DNA of 7,191 bases from NCBI GenBank assembly GCA_002437405.1, contig DJPO01000086.1, positions 1-7,191 of the forward strand. The letters are read 5' to 3'. Positions 1 through 6,900 of this stretch are shown here, in pieces (position 1 is the first letter of the stretch; every line of letters starts with the position of its first letter). Below the pieces are notes generated by a model that did no database searches, was not told the DNA's origin, and saw only the letters and a program-made list of their open reading frames with translations. Made by a program: the position numbers and the translations under genes. The stretch is from Opitutia bacterium UBA6410. Its GTDB lineage: Bacteria > Verrucomicrobiota > Verrucomicrobiia > Opitutales > Intestinicryptomonadaceae.

Positions 1-10
1 AGCGGGGGTA

Positions 11-37
11 GGAAAAATTGACAACGTCAATTTTTCC
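11..37. repeat. Perfect 12-bp palindromic stem-loop
   Basis: GGAAAAATTGAC and GTCAATTTTTCC are exact inverted repeats with a three-base loop. The A-run and T-run at the two ends make it readable as a weak bidirectional terminator. It shares the core AAAATTG...CAATTTT with the stem-loop at 73-95, so the two look like variants of one repeat type. It is flanked by C/G runs on both sides, and a further G-run reaches the left edge, so the element may continue outside the window. Confidence 0.55.
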
Positions 38-39
38 GT

Positions 40-57
40 AGGGGGGAAAGACCCCCT
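40..57. repeat. Small G/C inverted repeat
   Basis: AGGGGG and CCCCCT pair as a 6-bp stem around GAAAGA. It lies between two larger perfect palindromes and is probably part of the same composite element. Confidence 0.45.
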
Positions 58-72
58 GTCTAAAATCACCGC

Positions 73-95
73 GCAAAATTGCTTCGCAATTTTGC
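73..95 (-). terminator. Perfect 10-bp stem-loop directly after sufD
   Basis: GCAAAATTGC and its exact reverse complement GCAATTTTGC are separated by three bases, beginning eight bases past the sufD stop. The position suits the 3' end of the suf transcript. The T-stretch is inside the stem and GCGGTG follows, so it is a poor intrinsic terminator by the usual rule; it may instead be one copy of a dispersed palindromic repeat. Confidence 0.4.
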
Positions 96-102
96 TGACT
101 AT

Positions 103-1287
103 TTATTCCAAAATGCGGGACATCACGGAGTCTACAAATTCCCTGTCGGTTATATTCGCAAAACTAACCTCCGCAAAACTCCTTACTATTAGAGAGCGCG
201 CTGCCCTCTCGTCCAAACCCCTCTGCATCATGTAGAACATCTGCTCTTCCGACGGCTTCGACACCGTGCACCCGTGCGAACACGCTACATCGTTGCACGA
301 AATCTCGAGAATCGGCGACCCTTGCGACTTCGCCCTGTCCGAGAGCATTAGCGACCTGCACGACTGATACGCCTGCGTTTTGTCCGAACCCTCCTCGACA
401 TTCACCAACCCCGTGAACGCCAAGTTCGAGAGACCGTCGAGCGCGGCGCGGATTTCAAGATTGCTCTTGCACTCGCGCGCCGTGTGGATTTGCGACGTTC
501 GTATGTCGCGCGTCGCGTCGGAGTCCGCACTCACAAACATGCGCGAGTCCGCCTGCGCATACGGCGCGTCGAAAATGAAATTGCGCTCCTGCCTGCTGCC
601 GCCCTGCGCCCTGAGCGCTACCGCGTCGATTACCTCCGAGCCTTTGCCCAAACGGAAATCCTCGCGCTCGTAGGTCTTGGCGTAGACGCTCGAGTACTTT
701 AGCGACGCAAGCTCTAACACAGCACCTTCGGAAAGCTCGTAGGCACATTTTACCGACGAAAAACTGCCGCCGAACGACAGATTCGTCTTGCGCAGATTAA
801 GCCGCGCCCCGCGCCCCAAGAGCACATAGACGCTCGCAAGAGAAACTGGCAGCTTGGAAATTATTTTGAGATTGAGCGTCGCGGTTTCGCCGTCCAACAC
901 GCGGATTAAAATGCCCGCGTCGGGACGCGTGGAATTCAGCACGTCGAACTTCCCGCGATTGTGCGAATGGAAGTTTTCGATTGTCTGCGGGAATGCCTCC
1001 GCCGCCGCGCCCGCCGAATAGACCTCGACCCCGCGCGGTACTTCCGAATCCATCAGCTGCCCGTCGTGCAACAGTACAACGGATTCGCCGTCGGAATCCT
1101 GCAAGTCCTGAAATTCGTGGTCCGCGCCGATTTCGGAAGGTCTGCCCGCGAAAAACGGGAAGAGCGCGTCGACCGACCACGCGTCGAAGTCGGCAAAACG
1201 CCAATATTCGTCCTTGCGCGACGGGAACGGTTCGTTCTGGAAACGCTCCTTCGCCGCGTCGGAAATTTTCTGCAATAGCGATTTCAC
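103..1287 (-). CDS. sufD: SufD, partner subunit of the Fe-S cluster scaffold
   Basis: SufD pairs with SufB in the SufBC2D complex, where the new cluster forms at their interface and where iron supply is thought to depend on SufD. The protein has 394 residues (E. coli SufD 423). The N-terminal motif FPSRKDEYWRF (21-31) matches the usual Pro-x-x-Lys-x-Glu-x-Trp-Arg signature; a beta-helix core follows (about 110-320); the C-terminal part has CSHG (336-339) with H338 aligning with the essential H360 of E. coli, then EEQMFYMMQRGLDERAAR, the family's SufC-binding helices. The start is GTG (1285-1287), supported by GGAGGG nine bases upstream and by overlap with the sufB TGA. Unusual is a cysteine group near the active histidine: C331, C336, C340, with C310 upstream. 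E. coli SufD, as I recall it, has only the CSHG cysteine there. The gene ends at TAA (103-105), eight bases before a perfect stem-loop. Sulfur-donor genes such as sufS would be expected nearby but are not in the window. Confidence 0.95.
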   Translation of the reverse strand: MKSLLQKISDAAKERFQNEPFPSRKDEYWRFADFDAWSVDALFPFFAGRPSEIGADHEFQDLQDSDGESVVLLHDGQLMDSEVPRGVEVYSAGAAAEAFPQTIENFHSHNRGKFDVLNSTRPDAGILIRVLDGETATLNLKIISKLPVSLASVYVLLGRGARLNLRKTNLSFGGSFSSVKCAYELSEGAVLELASLKYSSVYAKTYEREDFRLGKGSEVIDAVALRAQGGSRQERNFIFDAPYAQADSRMFVSADSDATRDIRTSQIHTARECKSNLEIRAALDGLSNLAFTGLVNVEEGSDKTQAYQSCRSLMLSDRAKSQGSPILEISCNDVACSHGCTVSKPSEEQMFYMMQRGLDERAARSLIVRSFAEVSFANITDREFVDSVMSRILE

Positions 1288-2702
1288 CCTACCGAGCCCT
1301 CCATTTCCAATTCAATCAGACGCCGCAACTCAACGGAGTATTCGAGCGGGAATTCCTTTACGAGGTCATTGACAAAGCCGTTGACCGAAAGGCTCACCGC
1401 CTCGGATTCCGACAACCCGCGCTGGCGCATGTAGAAAATCTGCTCCTCGTCGAGCTTCGAAACGCTCGCCTCGTGCTGGACGCTGTTTGTCGAACCCGAG
1501 CAGACGATTGCGGGATAGGTGTCGGTGCGCGAGTTTGAGTTAATCAAAAGCGCATCGCATTCCGTCTTGTTTTTGCAATTTTTCGCCCTGCCCGAGACGT
1601 GCACGAGCCCGCGATACGACGCCCTGCCGTTGGAGATGCTCACGGATTTCGACAAAATATTGGAAGTCGTTTCGTCCGCCAAGTGAATCATCTTTGCGCC
1701 CGTGTCCTGATGCTGCCCAGAGTTTGCGAGCGCGATTGAAATGACCTCTCCGCGCGCGCGCTTGCCGCGCAGGACAACCGCGGGATACTTCATCGTAATG
1801 CCGCTGCCGATGTTGCAGTCGACCCAGCGGATTTGCGCGTCCTCCTCCGCCATTCCGCGCTTGGTTACGAGATTGAAAACGTTGTCCGACCAGTTTTGAA
1901 CCGTTACATACTGGATTTTCGCGCCCTTGAGCGCGACGAGCTCGACGACCGCCGAGTGCAGCGTGCCCGTCTCGAAACGCGGAGCTGTACAGCCTTCCAT
2001 ATACATTAGCTCCGCGCCCTCGTCGGCGATAATCAGCGTGCGCTCGAACTGCCCGAAGCTTTCGGCGTTGATTCTGAAATACGCCTGAAGCGGCTGTTTG
2101 ACCTTCACGCCTTTGGGAACATAAATAAAACTTCCGCCCGAGAACACCGCGCTGTTGAGCGCGCTGTATTTGTTGTCGGTAATCGGAATGATTTTGCCGA
2201 AATACTTGCGGAAAATCTCGGGGTATTTTTTTAAGCCCTCGGTGGAATCCACGAAAATCACGCCGTCCTTTTCGAGGTGCGCCTTCATGTTCGAGTACGC
2301 CGACTCCGAGTCGAACTGCGCCTCGACGCCCGCCAAAAACGCGCGTTCCTGCTGCGGAACGCCGAGCCGCTCGAACGTATTTTTCACGTCCTCGGGAACT
2401 TCGTCCCACGACTTGCGCTTCTTTTCCGCCTTCGCCAGATAATAGCGGATTTTCGAGAAATCCAGCTCGTCGAGCTTCTTCGACGCCCAATGGGTCGGGT
2501 TCTTCATCTTTTCGAACTGCTCGAGAGCCTTGAGGCGAAAGTCGAGCAGCCACGGGTCTTCGCCCTTGACGTTCGAAATGTAGCGCACGACGTCGGCGTT
2601 AAGCCCCACGCCCGCATTGTAGGCGTAGTCCTCTGCGTAGTGGAAGTCGCCCGACGACCTGTCGAGATTCAAATCGGGCGCGGTTGGTTTTTCGTCGCTC
2701 AT
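1284..2702 (-). CDS. sufB: SufB, Fe-S cluster assembly scaffold protein
   Basis: SufB is the beta-helix scaffold subunit that accepts sulfur and, with SufD and SufC, assembles nascent Fe-S clusters in the cytosol. The 472 residues contain an N-terminal helical part (about 1-130), the beta-helix core (about 170-400) and a C-terminal helical domain that binds SufC (about 410-472, ending LEMEGSVG). By motif alignment to E. coli SufB, the residues shown important there are kept: R210 and N212 (R226, N228) in YFRIN, C238 (C254) in EGCTAP, Q269 and W271 (Q285, W287) in VQNW, C382 (C405) in ECDALL, and E411 (E434) in QHEA. A loop of about seven residues present in E. coli after VQNW is absent, as I recall for many bacterial SufB proteins. 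The start ATG overlaps the sufC stop; no strong Shine-Dalgarno is visible, consistent with translational coupling. The stop TGA overlaps the sufD GTG start. SufD is the paralogue, but length and the C238/C382/E411 set identify this one as SufB. Confidence 0.97.
   Translation of the reverse strand: MSDEKPTAPDLNLDRSSGDFHYAEDYAYNAGVGLNADVVRYISNVKGEDPWLLDFRLKALEQFEKMKNPTHWASKKLDELDFSKIRYYLAKAEKKRKSWDEVPEDVKNTFERLGVPQQERAFLAGVEAQFDSESAYSNMKAHLEKDGVIFVDSTEGLKKYPEIFRKYFGKIIPITDNKYSALNSAVFSGGSFIYVPKGVKVKQPLQAYFRINAESFGQFERTLIIADEGAELMYMEGCTAPRFETGTLHSAVVELVALKGAKIQYVTVQNWSDNVFNLVTKRGMAEEDAQIRWVDCNIGSGITMKYPAVVLRGKRARGEVISIALANSGQHQDTGAKMIHLADETTSNILSKSVSISNGRASYRGLVHVSGRAKNCKNKTECDALLINSNSRTDTYPAIVCSGSTNSVQHEASVSKLDEEQIFYMRQRGLSESEAVSLSVNGFVNDLVKEFPLEYSVELRRLIELEMEGSVG
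1297..1302 (-). promoter_or_regulatory. Shine-Dalgarno of sufD within the end of sufB
   Basis: The minus strand reads GGAGGG nine bases before the GTG at 1285-1287. It lies in the last codons of sufB (Glu-Gly-Ser) and supports this non-ATG start for sufD. Confidence 0.65.
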
Positions 2703-3448
2703 TATTGCAAACTCTTAATCCAGTCGTAGCCCTTTTGCTCGAGCTCGACCGCAAGTTCCGCGCCGCCGCTGCGCACGATTTTCCCGCCGCTCATAACGTG
2801 TACGGCGTCGGGCTTTATGTATTCGAGCAGCCTGTGGTAGTGGGTTATCAGCAACATTCCGCGCTCGGGCGAACGCGCCGAATTTACACCCTCGGAGACG
2901 ATTTTCAGCGCGTCGATGTCGAGCCCGCTGTCCACTTCGTCGAGCACCGCAAACTTGGGCTCGAGCATTAGCATTTGGAGAATGTCGCAGCGCTTTTTTT
3001 CGCCGCCGCTGAAGCCGTCGTTGACGCTCCTTGTCGTGAAGCTCTTGTCCATTTTCAGAGCCTCCATCTTCGCGTGGAGCTTTTTGTAGTACTCGACGGG
3101 ATTCAGCGTTTCGCCCTCGGGCAGACGCGCCGAAAGGCACGCGCGTATAAAATTCGCAATGCTCACCCCGGGGACTTCGACGGGATACTGGAAGCCGAGA
3201 AAAAATCCCTTCCGCGCGATTTCGTCGGGGCTAAGCCCAACGAGATTTTCGCCGTCGAGCAGGACTTCGCCCGAAGTTATCGGATACTCGGGGTGCCCCG
3301 CAATCGCCTTTGACAGGCTGCTTTTGCCCGTTCCGTTCGGGCCCATTATCGCGTGGACTTCGCCTGCGGGTATCGTCAGATTCATTCCGTCTACGACCTT
3401 CTTGCCCGCGACTTCCACCGTGAGATTTTTTATTTCCAATCCGCGCAT
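2702..3448 (-). CDS. sufC: SufC, ATPase of the SufBCD iron-sulfur cluster scaffold
   Basis: SufC is a cytosolic ABC-type ATPase that binds SufB and SufD and drives the conformational change needed to build Fe-S clusters; it is not a transporter. The 248 residues equal the E. coli length. Visible motifs: Walker A GPNGTGKS (36-43), Q-loop Gln87 in GFQYP, ABC signature FSGGEKKR (146-153), Walker B FAVLDE with catalytic Glu171, D-loop SGLD (174-177) and switch His203 in LITHYHR. The sequence VPGVSIANFIR after the Q-loop and the EVDSGLDIDALK stretch are typical of SufC rather than of transporter ATPases. Lys152 and Glu171 sit where E. coli SufC has its regulatory salt-bridge pair. The ATG start is supported by GAAGGA ten bases upstream. 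Its TAA stop shares its last A with the ATG of sufB (TAATG), a termination-reinitiation junction. Nothing is missing or disrupted. Confidence 0.97.
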   Translation of the reverse strand: MRGLEIKNLTVEVAGKKVVDGMNLTIPAGEVHAIMGPNGTGKSSLSKAIAGHPEYPITSGEVLLDGENLVGLSPDEIARKGFFLGFQYPVEVPGVSIANFIRACLSARLPEGETLNPVEYYKKLHAKMEALKMDKSFTTRSVNDGFSGGEKKRCDILQMLMLEPKFAVLDEVDSGLDIDALKIVSEGVNSARSPERGMLLITHYHRLLEYIKPDAVHVMSGGKIVRSGGAELAVELEQKGYDWIKSLQ

Positions 3449-3451
3449 ATA

Positions 3452-3850
3452 TTAAAATTCCTTCTTTTTCGGCAAAAACGGCGCGGCAAACGCCTCCTCG
3501 AAATCGTACCCGTCCGCGAAGTCCTCGAGCCTGTCGTCTTCGGTTTTCGACAGTGCCTTTGCGTCGACCAAATTGAAGACTATCTGACCAAAGTCCATGC
3601 ACGCATACACGCCCCACTCGTGGAAGAGCGGGAGCGCCATCGGCCCGAACGTCTCGATTGCGAACAGCCGTATGCCCTCCAAAAGTTCTCCGGACGAAAC
3701 GTGCCGCTCGCGCCGCGAGGGGTTGAGTGCACACAGACGCTTTACGGTGAAGTCGAGCGCCATTCTCACGAATATGTACGCGCCCGCCGCATAGCGCGAG
3801 TCGTCCCGCAGGATTGACTCGAGTGTCTTTTGAAACTTTCTTGTGTTCAT
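3452..3850 (-). CDS. Minf_1886 (TIGR04138) family protein of unknown function, restricted to PVC bacteria
   Basis: A 132-residue protein of unknown biochemical role. I recognise it as the family named Minf_1886 or TIGR04138, described as limited to Planctomycetes, Verrucomicrobia and relatives. The supporting motifs, in order, are AYIFVRMALDF (24-34), RHVSSGELLEGI (49-60), ETFGPMA (66-72), EWG (78-80), DFGQIVFNLV (86-95), LSKTEDD (100-106) and EDFADGYDFEEAF (109-121), followed by a lysine-rich tail. It looks like a small soluble, mostly helical protein; there is no signal peptide, membrane segment or known catalytic motif. Its two cysteines (C40, C84) and two histidines (H50, H77) do not form an obvious metal site. 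The ATG at 3848-3850 is fixed by an in-frame TAG two codons upstream; its Shine-Dalgarno is weak (TAGG close to the start). The stop is 3 bases from sufC, and the sufC ribosome binding site lies inside its last codons, so it is the first gene of the suf unit. A role tied to Fe-S assembly is suggested only by that position. Confidence 0.9.
   Translation of the reverse strand: MNTRKFQKTLESILRDDSRYAAGAYIFVRMALDFTVKRLCALNPSRRERHVSSGELLEGIRLFAIETFGPMALPLFHEWGVYACMDFGQIVFNLVDAKALSKTEDDRLEDFADGYDFEEAFAAPFLPKKKEF
3459..3464 (-). promoter_or_regulatory. Shine-Dalgarno of sufC inside the preceding gene
   Basis: The minus strand reads GAAGGA ten bases before the sufC ATG. It overlaps the final Lys-Glu-Phe codons of the Minf_1886-like gene, so ribosomes finishing that gene stop almost on top of the sufC start, favouring coupled translation. 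Confidence 0.6.
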
Positions 3851-3921
3851 TGCCTAAATTTATCGGTTGCCCCGACTCTTTTATAAGACCGTCCCCCCGA
3901 TTTGCGGGGGCGCGCCCTTGT

Positions 3922-3951
3922 CCGCAGGTTTCCGCTGCGGCGGCTTTTTTT
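3922..3951 (+). terminator. Terminator-like hairpin plus T-run, oriented against the genes
   Basis: On the plus strand a 6-bp stem (CCGCAG, 7-base loop, CTGCGG) is followed by CGGC and then seven T residues (3945-3951), the usual form of an intrinsic terminator. All genes here are on the minus strand, so this would stop transcription entering carB from its antisense side rather than end carB itself. Read on the minus strand, the T-run becomes an A-run that forms the loop of a 9-bp GC hairpin (3936-3964), with no T-tract after it. The short stem and the 4-base gap before the T-run keep confidence modest. Confidence 0.4.
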
Positions 3952-3964
3952 ATTTGCCGCCGCA
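3936..3964 (-). other. 9-bp GC-rich hairpin just after the carB stop
   Basis: TGCGGCGGC and GCCGCCGCA are perfect inverted repeats around an 11-base A-rich (minus) or T-rich (plus) loop, starting 8 bases past the carB stop codon. In the carB transcript this would be a stable stem-loop, but no U-run follows it, so it is not a standard intrinsic terminator in that direction. It could mark or protect the carB mRNA 3' end, or act with Rho; those roles are inference. Confidence 0.45.
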
Positions 3965-3972
3965 ACCCGACC

Positions 3973-6900
3973 TTAGATGTCGCCCAAAGCCTTGCGCTTT
4001 TCGCGCATTATTTCGCCGTATTCCTGGAGGCTCTTGACCGTCAGCGGCTCGCTCTTGAGTGCCTTGATGCCCGCGATTGCCGCATACGCGCCCATAATCG
4101 TGGTAATCATACAGACTCTGCCGAGCAGTGCCTCCTGCCTGATTTTGTTTTCGTCCAAACGCGGATTCATACCCGAGGGGGTGTTGATGATAATCTGCAT
4201 TTGCCCGTTTTTAATCATATCAACGACATTCGGACGCGCACCCTCGCTGAGTTTGAACGTCTTTGTGACGGGGATACCCTTCGATTTGAGGAATTCGGCA
4301 GTGCCCGCCGTCGAGAAGATTTTGAAGCCCATTTCGTGGAAGGATTTCGCGATGGTCGCGCCGTCCTCCTTGTCGTGGTCTTTGACCGAAATGAAGACGT
4401 TGCCCGATGTCGGAAGCCCCGGCTGCGCCGCCATCTGGCTCTTTGCGAACGCCATTGCAAGCGACGTATCCAAGCCCATGACTTCGCCCGTGGAGCGCAT
4501 TTCGGGCGTGAGCATAATCTGCGAGCCCAGGAAGCGCACGAACGGGAAGACGCTCTCCTTGACCGCGATGTAGTCGGGGAGCACTTCCTTCGTAAAGCCC
4601 AAATCCTTGAGCTTTTCGCCCGCCATCACGCGCGAGGCGAGTTTTGCGAGCGGCACGCCGATTACCTTGGAGATGAAAGGAATCGTGCGCGAGGCTCTCG
4701 GGTTTACTTCGATTAGGAAAAGCTCGCCGCTTTTTATCGCGTACTGGACATTCATCAGACCCACGACCTTCAGCTCGCGTGCGAGCGCGTAGGTTGCCTG
4801 ACGGACTTCCTCGAGAATCTGCGCATTGAGCGTGTGCGGCGGGATTACCATTGCCGCGTCCCCCGAGTGAACGCCCGCGTATTCGATGTGCTCGAGCATA
4901 CCGCCGATGACCGTCGTTTCGCCGTCGCTGATTGCGTCTACGTCAAGCTCGATTGCGTCCTCGAGGAACTTGTCGAGCAGGACGGGCTTGCCGGGGGCGG
5001 CGTCGAACGCCTCGCGGATTACGCGCTTCATCTCGTCCATTTCGTAGACGATGAACATACCTCTTCCGCCGAGAACGAAGCTCGGGCGCAGGAGAATCGG
5101 GAAGCCGATTTGCCCCGCAAGCTCGTAGGCCTCTTCGGGAGTCGTCGCAGTCGCGTTGACGGGCTGCTTGAGGTGGAGCTTTTCGAGAATCTTTTTGAAA
5201 ATCTGCCTGTCTTCGGCGGCGTCGATGGACTCGGGCGACGTGCCGATGATGTTCACGCCGTTTGCCTTCAGCTCCGACGCCAAATTCAGCGGAGTCTGCC
5301 CGCCGAACTGGACTATCGCGCCCCAGCAGTTTTCCTGCTTGTAGACCTCGAGAACGTCCTCGAGCGTGAGCGGTTCGAAATAGAGCCTGTCGGAAGTGTC
5401 GTAGTCGGTCGAAACGGTCTCGGGGTTCGAGTTTATCATCAGCGTTTCATAGCCCGCTTCGCGCAGCGCGAACGACGCGTGAACGCAGCAGTAGTCGAAC
5501 TCGATACCCTGCCCGATTCTGTTGGGCCCGCCGCCGATAATCATAATCTTCTTTTTTGCGGACGGCATAATTTCGCCCTCGACCCCGTATGTGGAATAGT
5601 AATAGGGCGTGACCGCCTTGAACTCCGCGGCGCAGGTGTCGACCAAGCGGTAGACCGTATTGATTCCGAAGTCCTTGCGCAGCTGCTTGATATTGCGGAT
5701 TTTCGTGCCGCAAATGTCGGCGATTTGCAGGTCGGTGAAACCCGCCTCTTTCGCGCGGCGCAAAAGGTCTTCGTCGAGATTCAAAAGCCCCTTTTCGGAA
5801 AGCTCCTTTTCGATGTCCACGATTCCGCGCAACTGGCGCAGGAACCACGGGTCGATGCTCGTGTATTCGTGGATTTCGGCGTCGCTCAAGCCCGCGAGCA
5901 TTGCGTAGCGGATATAGAATACGCGCTCGGCGGTCGGGCGCACGAGCCCCTGACGGATTTTTTCGAGGCTCGGGCATTCGCTTCCGCCGAATTTTCCGCC
6001 ACCGCCGAAGCCGCGGCAGCCGATTTCCAGCGAGCGCAACGCCTTCTGGAACGACTCCTTGAAAGTTCTGCCGATTGCCATCGCCTCGCCGACGCTCTTC
6101 ATCGAAGAGGTCAACGTGTTGTCGCTGCCGACGAATTTTTCAAAAGTGAAGCGGGGAACTTTCGTTACGACGTAGTCGATTGTCGGCTCGAAGCTCGCGG
6201 GGGTTTCGCGCGTGATGTCGTTGCGAAGCTCGTCGAGCGAATAGCCGACCGCGAGTTTTGCGGCAATCTTTGCAATCGGGAAGCCCGTCGCCTTCGACGC
6301 CAGCGCGGAACTGCGGGAAACGCGCGGATTCATCTCGATGACAATCATACGCCCCGTCTTGGGGTCTACGGCAAACTGGATATTCGAACCGCCAGTTTCG
6401 ACGCCGATTTCGCGGATTACCGCAAAACTTGCGTCGCGCATAAGCTGGTATTCGCGGTCGGTGAGGGTCATCGCGGGCGCGATTGTGATGGAGTCGCCCG
6501 TGTGGACGCCCATGGGGTCGAAATTTTCGATGGAGCAGATGACGACGCACTGGTCTTTGTGGTCGCGCATTACTTCCATTTCGAATTCCTTCCAGCCGAG
6601 CAGACATTCCTCGACGAGAACTTCGGTGACGGGCGACGCGCTGAGCCCGAAAGTCACCATGCTTTCGTACTCTTCGCGGTTGTAGGCGATACCGCCGCCC
6701 GTACCGCCGAGCGTGTAGCTGGGGCGGATAATGACGGGGAATTTGCCCCAATTTTCAATCCATTCAATCGCCTCTTTGATGTCGTGAACAACCGCGCTCT
6801 GGGGAATGTCCAGACCGATTTTGAGCATTGCCTCCCTGAATTTTTCGCGGTCTTCGCCCTTTTCGATGGCCTCCTCCTTCGCGCCGATGAGCTCGACGCC

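Larger units (their letters stand above)
3851..3972. other. Intergenic region between carB and the suf unit, nearly continuous dyad symmetry
   Basis: These 122 bases hold no gene. Four inverted repeats are packed in the carB-proximal part: CCCCC/GGGGG (3894-3898 with 3906-3910, 7-base loop), the perfect 10-base palindrome GGGCGCGCCC (3908-3917), CCGCAG/CTGCGG (3922-3927 with 3935-3940) and TGCGGCGGC/GCCGCCGCA (3936-3944 with 3956-3964). The last two share bases and so are mutually exclusive. The part nearest the next gene is AT-richer and contains TATAAA on the minus strand (3885-3880), which could be a -10 box for the suf unit about 30 bases before its start. I see no -35 match at the right distance, so a promoter here is only inferred from position. 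Confidence 0.6.

Noticed and set aside
981..1538. A 185-codon plus-strand open frame opposite the sufD/sufB junction
   Set aside because: Its translation begins as a Pro/Arg-rich string with no family features; it spans two well-supported genes in antisense and is a composition artefact.
1540..2553. A 337-codon minus-strand frame inside sufB in another reading frame
   Set aside because: Arg/Gly-rich out-of-frame translation fully nested in a strongly conserved gene; a shadow frame.
3880..3885. TATAAA as a firm promoter for the suf unit
   Set aside because: The position is reasonable, but no -35-like hexamer lies at 16-18 bases, so I did not call it as a separate feature.
3814..4716. A 300-codon open frame on the plus strand opposite the carB 3' end and the intergenic gap
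   Set aside because: It lies antisense to the conserved allosteric and ATP-grasp regions of carB, has a low-complexity Arg/His/Ala-rich translation with no recognisable domain, and is expected from the GC-rich third positions of carB.
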